Source: Pedobacter arcticus A12 (GTDB lineage: Bacteria > Bacteroidota > Bacteroidia > Sphingobacteriales > Sphingobacteriaceae). Taken from it: 64,000 bases of DNA. The translations under genes and the position numbers were made by a program. The DNA is taken from the NCBI RefSeq assembly GCF_000302595.1, contig NZ_JH947125.1:1-64000 (forward strand), given 5' to 3'. Shown here piece after piece: positions 1-9,684 of the stretch; position 1 is the stretch's first letter; every line of letters starts with the position of its first letter. The notes under the pieces are model-generated. The model did no database searches, had not been told where the DNA came from, and worked only from the letters and a program-made list of their open reading frames with translations.

Positions 1-16
1 AATATGGACAATAAAA

Positions 17-43
17 AAAGCCAGTATAGTGATTACTGGCTTT
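17..43 (-). terminator. Terminator after the LUD-domain gene
   Basis: A perfect 10-bp stem (AAAGCCAGTA / TACTGGCTTT) with a 7-base loop. Read on the minus strand it is followed by a run of T. It sits just past the stop of the LUD gene and probably ends the rsfS-ftsH-LUD transcript. Confidence 0.75.
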
Positions 44-62
44 GAAATTTGACTTTATAGCT

Positions 63-707
63 CTAATTCAAATCATCTAAAAGGAAGACAAATAGTTCTT
101 TCGGTCCGTGAGCGCCGAGAACTAAAGTTTTTTCAATGTCTGCAGTTCGGCTAGGCCCTGTTGTTACAGAAAGCATGGTTGGAAGGTTATTCCCGTATTT
201 TAATTTAATTAGTTTGAATGCATCTTTTATGTCTAACACCAATTGTGAAGCGTAGGCTACGACAATATGCTGGTGTGGGTAGATGCTTAATCTTCTTCCG
301 GCTGCGTTTGCATTGCTGAGTAAAATAGAGCCGTTTCTTGCAATTAAAGCTTCACACAATGTTAGTCCTACTTCAGCTAATTCAAAGTCTTTATCTGTAG
401 CGTAAAATGGGTATTCGTAGGTGTTTAATAATTCTTGCAACTTAGGTTCCCAGCAATAAATTTTCCTCCATTTTTTTTCTTCTGCCAGTTGCAGGATATT
501 TTCGATAAAATGGATTTCATTTTCGCAGTAAACGAATGAGCCACTCACTTTGGTTAGCTCTTCGGCGAAGATAACCTCTAACATTTCATCTGTTGCGGGG
601 TACAGTGGCAAATCTTCTAAATTTGGATAGGGATTATCGTGTTTCTCTAATAATGCCTTTCTGATTTTTTTAAGAAGTTGCTCTTTGGGAGTGGTGGTGT
701 CCTTCAT
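63..707 (-). CDS. LUD-domain protein (LutC/YkgG-like)
   Basis: A 214-aa protein of the LutC/YkgG (LUD) family. The C-terminal family signature is visible: GPSRTADIEKTLVLGAHGP, then ELFVFLLDD. LutC in Bacillus takes part in lactate oxidation with LutA and LutB. No lutA or lutB homologue is near, and in Bacteroidota this stand-alone copy usually sits behind rsfS and ftsH, so a role in lactate use is not supported by context. It reads in the same direction as ftsH but is separated from it by a hairpin. No signal peptide or membrane segment is seen. Family assignment is firm; the substrate is unknown. Confidence 0.85.
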   Translation of the reverse strand: MKDTTTPKEQLLKKIRKALLEKHDNPYPNLEDLPLYPATDEMLEVIFAEELTKVSGSFVYCENEIHFIENILQLAEEKKWRKIYCWEPKLQELLNTYEYPFYATDKDFELAEVGLTLCEALIARNGSILLSNANAAGRRLSIYPHQHIVVAYASQLVLDIKDAFKLIKLKYGNNLPTMLSVTTGPSRTADIEKTLVLGAHGPKELFVFLLDDLN

Positions 708-732
708 TATATTAAAGGATTTGTGTTAAAAA

Positions 733-766
733 GCCAAGCGCCGACTTTGTGAAATCAGCGCTTGGT
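733..766 (-). terminator. Hairpin between ftsH and the LUD gene
   Basis: GCCAAGCGC pairs with GCGCTTGGT around a 16-base loop; on the minus strand the right arm leads into CTTTTTAACAC. It lies directly after the ftsH stop and before the LUD start, so it could end or attenuate transcription between the two genes. Confidence 0.6.
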
Positions 767-775
767 TTAAATAAT

Positions 776-2863
776 TTATAATTCGGTTGATTCAACCTTT
801 AGCGGTTCTGTAGAATCTCCTACCGGTTCTGGATGGATGTTTTCTGCGATGATTGTTTGATCGCCTCCTTCTTTACCGTTTACGAATTCGTCATAGGTTG
901 TGCGGTTGTCGAATGGCCGCTTACCTAATATTTCTTCTAAATCACTTTGGAAAAGAATTTCTTTTTCTAAAAGTTTTACTGCTAGAGCTTCCAAACCATC
1001 TCGTTTCTCAATCAACAAATCTTTGGTTTTTTGATAAACACCACTGATTAGTTCTCTAACTTCAGAATCAATCAATTCAGCAGTTTTATCAGAGTATGGT
1101 TTGCTGAAATTATATTCACCACCTTGATCATTAAAAGACACGTTACCCACTTTTTCGCTCATCCCGTACAAGGTTACCATGGCGTAAGCTAATTTGGTGA
1201 TACGTTCTAAATCGTTTTGTGCACCGGTTGATATTTTACCAAAGGTGATGTCTTCTGCAACTCGCCCTCCCATTGTCATACACATTCCGTCAGAAAGTTG
1301 TTCTGTAGTATATAAAAATTGCTCTTTAGGGAGATACTGTGCATATCCTAAGGCTGCAACACCACGTGGAACGATGGAAACTTTTACCAATGGATCTGCG
1401 TGTTCTAGGAACCAGCCTGCAATAGCGTGACCAGCTTCGTGATAAGCAACGATTTTCTTTTCTTCTGGAGAGATAATTTTGTTTTTCTTTTCTAAACCAC
1501 CAATTACCCTGTCCACAGCGTCTTGGAAATCTTGCATATCAACTGCTTCTTTATTTCTACGGGCTGCAATTAAAGCTGCTTCGTTACAAACGTTAGCAAT
1601 TTCTGCACCTGCAAAACCTGGTGTTTGAGCAGATAGTTTTTTAGGATCAACACCTTCTGCTAACTTTAGCGGTTGCAAATGAACTTTAAAAATCTGCTCA
1701 CGACCAACTAAATCTGGTTTATCGATAGAAATTTGTCTATCAAAACGACCTGGTCTCAGTAATGCTGAATCTAATACATCTGGGCGGTTAGTTGCCGCCA
1801 TAATGATGATCCCTGAATCGGTACCAAAGCCGTCCATTTCAACAAGCAGTTGGTTCAAGGTATTTTCACGCTCATCGTTTCCGCCAACCATGCTGTTTTT
1901 ACCTCTGGCTCTACCAATAGCATCAATCTCATCAATAAAGATGATACATGGTGCTTTTTCTTTGGCTTGTTTAAACAAATCTCTTACACGAGAAGCTCCA
2001 ACACCTACGAACATTTCCACAAAATCGGATCCTGATAAAGAGAAAAATGGTACTTGTGCTTCACCTGCAACAGCTTTTGCCATTAAAGTTTTACCTGTAC
2101 CTGGCGAACCTACCAATAATGCACCCTTCGGGATTTTACCTCCTAGGTTGGTGTATTTCTTTGGATTTTTTAGGAAATCGACAATTTCCATTACTTCTTG
2201 TTTGGCTTCTTCTAAACCGGCAACGTCACTAAAAGTAATGCTAACTTGAGATTCTTTATCAAATAAAGTGGCTTTAGATTTACCGATATTGAAGATTTGA
2301 CCTCCGCCACCTCCACCTGCACCACCGCCCATACGACGCATGATAAATATCCAAATCAAAGCAAAAATTACGATTGGAACAATGAAAGACCAAAACAGTG
2401 ACGAAAAAGGATTTGACCTAGACTCATAACTTAAAGATACCCTAGACTGCTCGGGAGTTTCCTCTTGTGATTTGTTTAACCTCGCTTGTAAAGATTCGAA
2501 AGAACCATCAGTAAAATAATACTGTGGCGTAGTACCGGTCATTGAAAAGTTGTTACGGTCTTTTAAATCTTTGTATTTTGCTTCGTTAAGCTTGTCTTTT
2601 TTAATATAGATTTCGGCAATAACTAAATCCTCTTGCTTGTAAGCAACTACTTTGTCTACATCGCCAGGTTTTAACATTTCCGTTTCAAACTTTTGATAAG
2701 TTATCAAACGGGCGTTGTTACTGCTCATGAAAAACTGAACACCAAGTATGGCCAATATGATAACGCCATAAACCCACATAATGTTAAACTTGGGTGGTTT
2801 AGGCAACATTTTTTTTGTTGGAATCTTTTTTAAAGGCTTCTTATTATCTTTATTTTCTATCAT
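776..2863 (-). CDS. ftsH: ATP-dependent zinc metalloprotease FtsH
   Basis: Membrane-anchored AAA+ protease that degrades misassembled membrane proteins and selected soluble regulators. Order of parts: short cytoplasmic N-terminus, a transmembrane helix ([16 protein letters not shown]), a periplasmic domain, a second helix ([16 protein letters not shown]), a Gly-rich linker, the AAA domain with Walker A GSPGTGKT and Walker B IIFIDEID, the second region of homology, and the zinc site HEAGH. An upstream in-frame start at 2926 would overlap rsfS; the ATG at 2863 (MIENKDNKK) leaves a 28-bp gap and is preferred, giving 695 aa. The C-terminus carries an acidic tail beyond the protease domain, common in this phylum. 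Cotranscribed with rsfS. Confidence 0.96.
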   Translation of the reverse strand: MIENKDNKKPLKKIPTKKMLPKPPKFNIMWVYGVIILAILGVQFFMSSNNARLITYQKFETEMLKPGDVDKVVAYKQEDLVIAEIYIKKDKLNEAKYKDLKDRNNFSMTGTTPQYYFTDGSFESLQARLNKSQEETPEQSRVSLSYESRSNPFSSLFWSFIVPIVIFALIWIFIMRRMGGGAGGGGGGQIFNIGKSKATLFDKESQVSITFSDVAGLEEAKQEVMEIVDFLKNPKKYTNLGGKIPKGALLVGSPGTGKTLMAKAVAGEAQVPFFSLSGSDFVEMFVGVGASRVRDLFKQAKEKAPCIIFIDEIDAIGRARGKNSMVGGNDERENTLNQLLVEMDGFGTDSGIIIMAATNRPDVLDSALLRPGRFDRQISIDKPDLVGREQIFKVHLQPLKLAEGVDPKKLSAQTPGFAGAEIANVCNEAALIAARRNKEAVDMQDFQDAVDRVIGGLEKKNKIISPEEKKIVAYHEAGHAIAGWFLEHADPLVKVSIVPRGVAALGYAQYLPKEQFLYTTEQLSDGMCMTMGGRVAEDITFGKISTGAQNDLERITKLAYAMVTLYGMSEKVGNVSFNDQGGEYNFSKPYSDKTAELIDSEVRELISGVYQKTKDLLIEKRDGLEALAVKLLEKEILFQSDLEEILGKRPFDNRTTYDEFVNGKEGGDQTIIAENIHPEPVGDSTEPLKVESTEL

Positions 2864-2891
2864 CGCTGTTTTTGTAAAAATTATGCTTTGG

Positions 2892-3266
2892 TTAAGCACT
2901 TTTATAGGATTCCAATTCGGCATCACCCCACAAATCCTCTATTCTGTAAAACTCTCTTTTGTCTGTTTTGAATACGTGAACCACCACATCTAGGTAATCT
3001 AAAAGAACCCATTCGGCGTTCTGAAGCCCTTCTTTTCTAAAAGGATTTTGACCGGTGGAATTAAAAACTTCTTTTTCAACGCTATCTGCAATGGCTTTAA
3101 CTTGTGTAGATGAATCTGCATGGCATACCACAAAAAAATCAGCAACGGAACTATGTATGTTTCTAAGATCTAGTCTTACTATTTCATTTCCTTTTTTTTC
3201 TTGTATTCCATGCACTATAGCTTCGGATAAGCTTGTAGATTGATTAGCAATTTTGTTTTTTACCAT
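2892..3266 (-). CDS. rsfS: Ribosome silencing factor RsfS
   Basis: A 124-aa RsfS/Iojap protein. The family binds uL14 on the large ribosomal subunit and blocks subunit joining when nutrients are scarce. Family features visible are the core [20 protein letters not shown], the [14 protein letters not shown] strand and the C-terminal [12 protein letters not shown]. The ATG at 3266 is preferred over a TTG one codon upstream. First gene of the minus-strand block leading into ftsH; 47 bp separate it from divergent birA, an order commonly seen in Bacteroidota. Confidence 0.95.
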   Translation of the reverse strand: MVKNKIANQSTSLSEAIVHGIQEKKGNEIVRLDLRNIHSSVADFFVVCHADSSTQVKAIADSVEKEVFNSTGQNPFRKEGLQNAEWVLLDYLDVVVHVFKTDKREFYRIEDLWGDAELESYKSA

Positions 3267-3313
3267 CAAAAAAAATTAGTTTTGGGTATTATTATAATGA
3301 AACATATTAAACA

Positions 3314-4090
3314 TTGCAAAATAACACATTTTTAACACTATTTGTTGGACAAAGTTTGGTAAAATTATCTGAGATTGACTCTACCAACGATTATCTAAAG
3401 AAAGGGCTTTCAAATACTAAGCCATTGCCAGAAGGTACTGTTATTATGGCAGACCATCAGTTTGCTGGCAGAGGACAGCAAAGTAATGTTTGGAAATCCG
3501 AAAAAGGAAAAAACCTGACCATCAGTATTTTATTTAAGCCATCGTTTCTGAGCCTTGGTCAGCAGTTTTACCTTAATAAAGCTATTTCTTTGGGTATTAA
3601 CGATTGCTTACGGGCAATTATTGGCGACGACTGTAAAATTAAATGGCCCAATGATATTTACCATAAAAGCCATAAACTTGGCGGGGTGCTAATTGAGAAC
3701 ACCAGCGCTGGACAGTATTTGAAAACGAGTGTTGTTGGTATAGGTCTTAATGTAAATCAACAGCATTTTGGAGAAGGCGTTGAGAGAGCTACCTCTTTAT
3801 CGAAAATCTTACATGAGGATTATGAGCTTAACGATTTATTAGCGCAACTTTGTAAAAGTATTGAAAACAGGTATTTACAGTTAAAAGCAGGTCTGTATTT
3901 TTGTTTGGATGAAGATTATCTGGGTAGGGTGTATCGTTTAAACGAAGTTTTCCGTTACCAAATAGGAGACGAAAAAGTTAGTGGAATTATTAAGGGAGTT
4001 AGCGAAAAAGGCTACCTTATGTTGCAAATTGATGATGAGGTAAAACAGCTTGATTTAAAGCAAGTGACGTTTATTTTCGATTCGGAATAA
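3314..4090 (+). CDS. birA: Biotin-[acetyl-CoA-carboxylase] ligase BirA
   Basis: Enzyme that makes biotinyl-AMP and attaches biotin to the acceptor lysine of biotin carboxyl carrier protein. 258 aa, with the catalytic and C-terminal domains only; there is no N-terminal helix-turn-helix, so it should not act as a repressor. Visible motifs are the adenylate loop AGRGQQSNVW, the KWPNDIY segment and the HKLGGVLIE strand. The start is a TTG at 3314: no in-frame ATG occurs until well inside the catalytic domain, and the N-terminus MQNNTFLTLFVGQ fits the family in this phylum. The nearby ATG at 3297 is out of frame. Leads into the DsbD-like gene 12 bp on. Confidence 0.93.
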   Translation: MQNNTFLTLFVGQSLVKLSEIDSTNDYLKKGLSNTKPLPEGTVIMADHQFAGRGQQSNVWKSEKGKNLTISILFKPSFLSLGQQFYLNKAISLGINDCLRAIIGDDCKIKWPNDIYHKSHKLGGVLIENTSAGQYLKTSVVGIGLNVNQQHFGEGVERATSLSKILHEDYELNDLLAQLCKSIENRYLQLKAGLYFCLDEDYLGRVYRLNEVFRYQIGDEKVSGIIKGVSEKGYLMLQIDDEVKQLDLKQVTFIFDSE

Positions 4091-4102
4091 AATAAAAATT
4101 TG

Positions 4103-6184
4103 ATGAAGAGAATTATTGCCATTTCGGCACTTATGATTTTGAATATTTGTGCTTTTGCACAGATTTTAAAACCGGTAACCTGGAGCTATTCTTCGGAAGC
4201 AATTGGTGAAAAGGAAGCAAATATTGTGATTACCGCAAAAATTGATAAGGGCTGGCATGTTTACTCACAATATATTGAAGAAGGTGGACCAATTCCCACT
4301 TCTTTCACATTTGTAAAAAGTGCTGATTATGAGCTGTTAGGGAAGCCATTAGAAAGTCCTAAAGCAGTATCTGCTTACGATAGTAATTTTGCCATGCAAA
4401 TCTCCTGGCATGAGCATATTGCTGTTTTTAAGCAAAAAATCAAACTCAAAAAGCCAGAGGTTACTGTTAAAGGAACACTGGAATTTATGGTTTGTAACGA
4501 TAAACAGTGTTTACCTCCAGAAGAAGTGGAGTTTGATGTAAAAATAGTAGGCGGGAGTGTGGCGAAAGCTACTCAAAGTCATGCTCCAACAATAACAAAC
4601 GTTAAGGAGCCAATAATATCGGAAAATAATGCTCATGCCGATTCCTCAGTTACGGATATCGCCGCAATAGCTTCTAACACAGTTCTTACGGCAAGTGGAG
4701 ATTCTACAGATACTGTTTTGAGCACAGTTGATCATGATGCAAAACAACAATCTTTATGGGCGATTTTTATAGCAGGCTTTATTGGTGGAATTCTGGCGCT
4801 GTTGATGCCCTGTATTTTCCCGATGTTGCCACTTACCGTAAGTTTTTTTACTAAAAAGGCGACCAGTAGAGCCGTAGCTATCCGTAAAGCAAGTTTGTAT
4901 GGCTTTTTTATCATTGTGATTTATGTGCTTTTAGGGATGGGTATTACCTTGCTTTTTGGGTCGGATGCGCTAAATGAAATGGCTAGTAATGGCTTTTTCA
5001 ACTTTATATTTTTTGTGCTGTTGGTGGTTTTTGCAATATCATTCTTTGGTGCTTTTGAAATTACTTTGCCAAATTCATGGGCAAACAAAATAGACCAGAA
5101 GTCTGACAGTAAGGGAACTGTAGGGCTGTTTTTTATGGCATTTGCACTTGCTTTGGTGTCTTTCTCTTGCACAGGACCAATTATAGGCACTTTGTTAGTT
5201 CAGGCAGCAACCATGGGGCAATACATGGGGCCAGCAATAGGAATGTTTGGGTTCTCTTTAGCTTTGGCAATCCCTTTTGCATTATTTGCAGCGTTTCCGT
5301 CGCTACTTAAATCCTTGCCCAAATCTGGAGGCTGGTTAAATAGCGTGAAAGTTTCTTTAGGTTTTATAGAGCTGGCCTTAGCGCTCAAGTTTTTGTCGAA
5401 CGTTGATTTGGCTTACCATTGGGAGCTGTTTGACCGTGAACTGTTTTTAGTGTTGTGGATTGTGATTTTTGCGATGCTAGGTTTTTACTTGATCGGGAAA
5501 ATTAAATTTTCACATGATAGCGACCTCAAGTTTGTAAGTGTTCCACGCTTGTTTTTGGCGATTGTAACATTTTCTTTTACCATTTATATGGTTCCAGGCT
5601 TATGGGGAGCACCTTTGAAAGGGATAAGTGCCTGGTTGCCTCCGCAAACTACCCAAGATTTTGATTTATATTCTAATAGCTTATCTTCGCCAGTAATAGA
5701 GCAAAATGCTGTTGAAAAAAAATACGGGGGCTTATTTAAAGCACCTTATAATTTAAACGCTTTTTTTGATTATGAGCAAGGTTTAGCTTATGCAAAACAA
5801 CAAAGCAAACCTGTGTTGGTTGATTTTACCGGGCATAGTTGCGTAAACTGTCGTAAAATGGAAGCTTCTGTATGGAGCGATAGGGAGGTTTTAAAAAGGC
5901 TACAAAACGATTACGTGTTGATCTCTTTGTATGTGGACGATAAAACAGAACTACCTTTTAACGAGCAGTATGTATCTTCTTTTTCTGGTAAAAACATCAA
6001 AACAATTGGCAACAAGTGGAGCGATTTGCAAGCATCAACTTTTAAAACTAATTCGCAACCTTATTATGTGTTGTTAAATAGTGATGAAAAGGTTTTGGTA
6101 GCGCCTGAGGCTTTTAATCTGGATGTTAAAAATTATATTGAATTTTTGGACAATGGGCTTGCTAGGTTTCAAAAAATGAAATAA
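4103..6184 (+). CDS. DsbD-family thiol:disulfide interchange protein
   Basis: Inner-membrane reductase that moves electrons from cytoplasmic thioredoxin to periplasmic thiols. Layout: signal peptide ending CAFAQ; N-terminal DsbD-alpha-like domain with CNDKQC near residue 132; a linker; a polytopic DsbD-beta core with the two conserved membrane cysteines in MPCIFPML and SCTGPIIG; and a C-terminal thioredoxin-fold domain with Cys580-Val-Asn-Cys583. ATG at 4103 chosen over the TTG one codon earlier. The stop overlaps the pfkA start by one base (TAATG), so the two are probably translationally coupled. Partner proteins (cytochrome maturation or periplasmic isomerases) are not in the window. Confidence 0.92.
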   Translation: MKRIIAISALMILNICAFAQILKPVTWSYSSEAIGEKEANIVITAKIDKGWHVYSQYIEEGGPIPTSFTFVKSADYELLGKPLESPKAVSAYDSNFAMQISWHEHIAVFKQKIKLKKPEVTVKGTLEFMVCNDKQCLPPEEVEFDVKIVGGSVAKATQSHAPTITNVKEPIISENNAHADSSVTDIAAIASNTVLTASGDSTDTVLSTVDHDAKQQSLWAIFIAGFIGGILALLMPCIFPMLPLTVSFFTKKATSRAVAIRKASLYGFFIIVIYVLLGMGITLLFGSDALNEMASNGFFNFIFFVLLVVFAISFFGAFEITLPNSWANKIDQKSDSKGTVGLFFMAFALALVSFSCTGPIIGTLLVQAATMGQYMGPAIGMFGFSLALAIPFALFAAFPSLLKSLPKSGGWLNSVKVSLGFIELALALKFLSNVDLAYHWELFDRELFLVLWIVIFAMLGFYLIGKIKFSHDSDLKFVSVPRLFLAIVTFSFTIYMVPGLWGAPLKGISAWLPPQTTQDFDLYSNSLSSPVIEQNAVEKKYGGLFKAPYNLNAFFDYEQGLAYAKQQSKPVLVDFTGHSCVNCRKMEASVWSDREVLKRLQNDYVLISLYVDDKTELPFNEQYVSSFSGKNIKTIGNKWSDLQASTFKTNSQPYYVLLNSDEKVLVAPEAFNLDVKNYIEFLDNGLARFQKMK

Positions 6185-7164
6185 TGAGCGGAATAAAAAA
6201 AATTGGAGTCTTTACGTCCGGAGGTGACTCTCCCGGGATGAATGCAGCAATTAGAGCTGTGGTTAGATCAGCACTGTACTATAACTTAGAAGTTGTTGGG
6301 ATAAAACGTGGCTACGAAGGAATGATATTGGGAGAATTTGAGGATATGGACAGAAAATCTGTAGCCAATATTATCCAACGAGGAGGAACCATATTACGGA
6401 CTGCCAGAAGTGCAGACTTTAAAACCAAAGCAGGTAGGGAGCAGGCATATCAACAGCTTAAATCTAGAAATGTTGATGCATTGGTGGCTATTGGTGGCGA
6501 TGGAACTTTTACAGGGGCCAAAGTTTTTGGTGAAGAATTCGATTTTCCGATTTTGGGTTTACCCGGAACAATTGATAACGACCTTTTCGGAACCGATTTT
6601 ACCATAGGTTATGATACCGCAATAAATAATGTTGTGGACGCAGTTGATAGAATTAGAGATACCGCCGAATCGCACTCTCGTCTGTTTATTGTGGAGGTTA
6701 TGGGGCGTGATTGTGGTTTAATTGCGTTAAGAAGTGGTATTGGTGTTGGTGCGGAATCTATTTTTATTCCAGAAACAAAAACCGATATGGAAGCGATGAT
6801 GCATCGTTTGGAAATCAGTAGAAAAGACAAAATGTCGAAAATACTGATTGTTGCTGAAGGTGAAGGAGATTCTGGCGGGGCAGTTGAGTTAGCCGAAAGG
6901 GTTAAACAGCGCTTTCCTCAGTATGATACGCGAGTTTCGATACTTGGGCATATCCAAAGAGGTGGGAAACCAACTTGTATGGATCGGGTTTTAGCGAGTA
7001 GATTAGGCGTGGCGGCAGTTGAGAACTTGATAACGGGCAGACGCAACGAAATGGTGGGTTTGTTAAACGGAAAAATAGCTTTTACATCTTTTGATCATGC
7101 CATCAAACACAACGTAGAGATTAACAAAGATTTGTTTAAGATTGTTGATATACTTTCTTTGTAG
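6184..7164 (+). CDS. pfkA: ATP-dependent 6-phosphofructokinase
   Basis: Phosphorylates fructose 6-phosphate to the 1,6-bisphosphate in glycolysis. 326 aa, near the usual 320 for the bacterial ATP-dependent form. Visible motifs: the N-terminal nucleotide loop GVFTSGGDSPGMNAAIR, the GGDGTFTGA phosphate site with the glycine pattern of ATP users, the catalytic PGTIDNDLFGTD loop, and GHIQRGGKPTCMDR near the C-terminus. Start overlaps the stop of the upstream reductase gene by one base. Followed by a strong hairpin terminator. Confidence 0.96.
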   Translation: MSGIKKIGVFTSGGDSPGMNAAIRAVVRSALYYNLEVVGIKRGYEGMILGEFEDMDRKSVANIIQRGGTILRTARSADFKTKAGREQAYQQLKSRNVDALVAIGGDGTFTGAKVFGEEFDFPILGLPGTIDNDLFGTDFTIGYDTAINNVVDAVDRIRDTAESHSRLFIVEVMGRDCGLIALRSGIGVGAESIFIPETKTDMEAMMHRLEISRKDKMSKILIVAEGEGDSGGAVELAERVKQRFPQYDTRVSILGHIQRGGKPTCMDRVLASRLGVAAVENLITGRRNEMVGLLNGKIAFTSFDHAIKHNVEINKDLFKIVDILSL

Positions 7165-7210
7165 AAAAAGAAATTTTCTGAATTCCGTTGCTTTAAACGG
7201 GTAATTTGTA

Positions 7211-7244
7211 AAAGAGCTCGATATTTTATCGGGCTCTTTTGTTT
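7211..7244 (+). terminator. Terminator after pfkA
   Basis: AAAGAGCTCGAT pairs with ATCGGGCTCTTT (one G-U) around a 5-base loop and runs into a T-rich tract. It lies 46 bp after the pfkA stop. Confidence 0.85.
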
Positions 7245-7268
7245 TAATGTTTTTTTATAAAGTTTTTT

Positions 7269-7491
7269 TTTGCGAAGAAGAATAATACCCTGATGGCAAA
7301 AACTTACAATGAGATTGGAAATGTTGTGGCAGATTTAGGTGAAAATGCAGAAGGTTTTGATTTAGCTTAGCAATTTGTGGACTATGGGTTAAAAAAATAT
7401 GGCTTCGCGTATGAATAATATCAAAGGAACGCATCAATTGTTTTCTAAACCAAGAGAAGGCATACAAATAAAAATTCAAATCTCTATTTAG
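7269..7491 (+). pseudogene. Remnant of a TPR sensor histidine kinase (internal deletion plus frameshift)
   Basis: The + strand encodes AKTYNEIGNVVADLGENAE (from about 7275), which matches AKTYNGIGSVEADLGRNAE in the TPR domain of the kinase at 32790-34556. After a stop at 7368-7370 the sequence continues as DYGL-K, and a one-base gain in a run of seven A (7391-7397) shifts frame. From 7399 to 7491 it reads NMASRMNNIKG... ending QISI-stop, which lines up residue for residue with the kinase C-terminus (NIEERIKTIGG... ending NIPI-stop) in the intact paralogue. So an N-terminal TPR piece is joined to the last ~40 codons of the ATPase domain, with roughly 1.3 kb missing. The intact TPR kinase starts 96 bp further on. 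Confidence 0.75.
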
Positions 7492-7587
7492 GATAATTTC
7501 TTAAAAATTAATATCTCTACTCAGAATTTACATTCTTCTTAAAAAAACCAGAAAATAGAATATCTTTAATGCGCTAAACCAAAATTT

Positions 7588-9645
7588 ATGAGCTTAAAAT
7601 TTTCTGGTTGCTTGTGGCTACTTTTTCTCTTAGCCACAGCAAATTTATATTCCCAAAATTTCAGAAAAGACAGTCTTTTAAAAGTTGTTAAGTCAAATCT
7701 GTTAGACTCGGGAACGGTTAGCGCTTATTTAAACTTGGGCAGTCTTTATAAGAGTGAAAGAGACTCGTCCCAATCCGCCGACAATTATTTTAAAGCCCTC
7801 AATCTATCTAAAAAAATAGATTTTAAAAGAGGCATTATAGTGAGTTTAACAGAAATAGGATATTTGGCGGAGGTTACTCAAGATCTTCCAAAAGCAAAAT
7901 TTTTTTACCATCAAGCAGTACAATTTGGAAAGAAGAATAATTTAAGGAAACAGTTGGCTTTGGCATATTCATATATGTATTTTATTTATTCGGCCAAAAG
8001 TGAATTTTCTACCGCAATTACTTACGCAGATTCTGCTTATACCATATTTGTACAATTGAACCGCAAGGCAGACATGGCAAATCAGCTCAATAATATTGGA
8101 ACTTGTTATTGGAAACTGAATAAAAATTTAGAGGCCATAAAATATTACCAAAAAACTTTATCAATTATTGATGAGTTGGGAGACGATGCAGAACCCAAAA
8201 AGCTAAATACATTTTTGAATATAGGTTTGGTGTTTGAGGATTTAAAAAGCCATGACCAAGCAACCAAGTATTTTAAAAAAGTTATTCCGTTAGCTAAAAA
8301 ATACCAGTTAACAAAGAGTTTGCGAGATGCCTACAACAATTTAGGAAACGTTTATCTGAATACCAAGCAGTATCAAAAAGCGCTGTATTATTACAAACTG
8401 AGTTTGCCTTTAGCGCTAAAATCCGACGATGCAGAGGCAAAAGGTATTGCATACGGAAACATTGCAACTTCATTAATCAATCTAAAGCGTTACGAGGAAG
8501 CAGAGGAAAGTATTAAGCTGTCTGATAAGGAATACCAATCCATAGGTAATAAGGAAGGTATAGCGTCGAATTTGGTAAATTACGCACAGCTATTGGCTGA
8601 GACAAAAAAAATAAATGAAGCCGACATAGCTTTAAAAAAGGCGATGCAGATTGCCAATAAAAACAACTTTGTGGATATAAAACAAAGTGTTTTTGAATCA
8701 ATGGCGGAGGTAAGTAAACTAAAAGGTGAGTTTACCGATGCTTACATAAAACAAGATTCTGCCTATCAGTTACAGAACAAGAATTATAATGTGGAGAGCA
8801 ATAGGCAAATTGCGGATTTGGAAGTTAAATATCGAACTGCAGAAAAAGAGCGAGAAATCTTAAAAAACCGTACGCAATTATTGGTAGCAGATGCAAAGAT
8901 CGAAAAGCGCAATTATTGGCTGATTATCGCTTCTGTAAGCGTTTTGCTATTAGCTTTTGGAGCCTTTTTAATCTATAGGAACTCAATTTTAAAGCAACAG
9001 AAATTAAAAGAGGAAGCTGTATATAAGGTTACTATCGCTCAGGAACAAACTAAAAATCAGATTCAAGAAGAAAAACTCCGTATCTCGAGAGAGCTACACG
9101 ATAATATCGGTGCACAGCTCAGTTTTATCAACGGATCTATTCAAAGTTTAGCATCCGCAGATAGCGAAAATCAACAGTTGCAACAAACCCAACAGGTTAC
9201 ACGAAATACCATTAAAGAACTGCGGAGCACCGTTTGGTTAATTAACCAGCAAGAGTTTGATTTAGATACGTTTGTGGTTAAATTAAGGGAATATTTAAAG
9301 CCTTACTATGGTAGCAAACCTCTGATTGACATTCAGAACCAAAGCGATAAAGACTATATTCTTGAACCCATTATGGCAACTAATTTATTTAGAATTATGC
9401 AAGAATTGGTAAATAATGCCCTAAAGTATTCGGAAGCAAATGAGTTGCTGGTGAATGTTAATGCAGAACAAAATATGCTAAACGTTACTGTGCAGGATGA
9501 CGGAATCGGTTATGATTCAAATGCCAAACCCACGGGTTACGGCTTAAAAAATATTGAAACAAGAGTAAAGGCTATAAGTGGGAATTATAAGGTAGACACT
9601 TCAATTGGCTCCGGAACAAAATTTCACTTAAGCATCCCGATTTAA
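7588..9645 (+). CDS. TPR-containing sensor histidine kinase (HK1)
   Basis: 685-aa kinase of the HisKA_3/NarL-partner class. Signal peptide (cleavage near LYSQ); about eight tetratricopeptide-like repeats between residues 35 and 400 in the periplasm; a coiled stretch; one membrane helix (YWLIIASVSVLLLAFGAFLIY, about 450-470); a dimerisation helix with the phospho-acceptor His504 in ISRELHDNIGAQ; and a C-terminal ATPase domain with N-box QELVNNALKYSEAN, G-box DDGIGYD and GYGLKNIE. The partner regulator follows after 39 bp. Its kinase half is nearly the same as that of the orphan kinase at 32790-34556, while the repeat domains differ, so the two probably sense different things through the same catalytic core. 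The signal is unknown. Confidence 0.92.
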   Translation: MSLKFSGCLWLLFLLATANLYSQNFRKDSLLKVVKSNLLDSGTVSAYLNLGSLYKSERDSSQSADNYFKALNLSKKIDFKRGIIVSLTEIGYLAEVTQDLPKAKFFYHQAVQFGKKNNLRKQLALAYSYMYFIYSAKSEFSTAITYADSAYTIFVQLNRKADMANQLNNIGTCYWKLNKNLEAIKYYQKTLSIIDELGDDAEPKKLNTFLNIGLVFEDLKSHDQATKYFKKVIPLAKKYQLTKSLRDAYNNLGNVYLNTKQYQKALYYYKLSLPLALKSDDAEAKGIAYGNIATSLINLKRYEEAEESIKLSDKEYQSIGNKEGIASNLVNYAQLLAETKKINEADIALKKAMQIANKNNFVDIKQSVFESMAEVSKLKGEFTDAYIKQDSAYQLQNKNYNVESNRQIADLEVKYRTAEKEREILKNRTQLLVADAKIEKRNYWLIIASVSVLLLAFGAFLIYRNSILKQQKLKEEAVYKVTIAQEQTKNQIQEEKLRISRELHDNIGAQLSFINGSIQSLASADSENQQLQQTQQVTRNTIKELRSTVWLINQQEFDLDTFVVKLREYLKPYYGSKPLIDIQNQSDKDYILEPIMATNLFRIMQELVNNALKYSEANELLVNVNAEQNMLNVTVQDDGIGYDSNAKPTGYGLKNIETRVKAISGNYKVDTSIGSGTKFHLSIPI

Positions 9646-9649
9646 AAAT

Positions 9650-9667
9650 ATACGCAGATTGTCGTAT
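9650..9667 (+). promoter_or_regulatory. Operator-like inverted repeat, site 1 (HK1/RR1 gap)
   Basis: ATACG-N8-CGTAT inside the 39-bp gap between kinase and regulator genes, ending 17 bp before the regulator ATG. Same arm sequence and spacing as five other sites in the next 9 kb. Inferred autoregulatory binding site for the adjacent LuxR-type regulators. Confidence 0.7.
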
Positions 9668-9684
9668 TTAAGACGAAAGAAAAA

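Noticed and set aside
63-707. Lactate utilisation operon
   Set aside because: The LUD-domain protein is alone; no LutA or LutB homologue is nearby, and the order behind rsfS-ftsH is a general Bacteroidota arrangement.
3297-3335. ATG at 3297 as the birA start
   Set aside because: It is out of frame with birA and hits a stop after 12 codons; the TTG at 3314 fits the conserved N-terminus.
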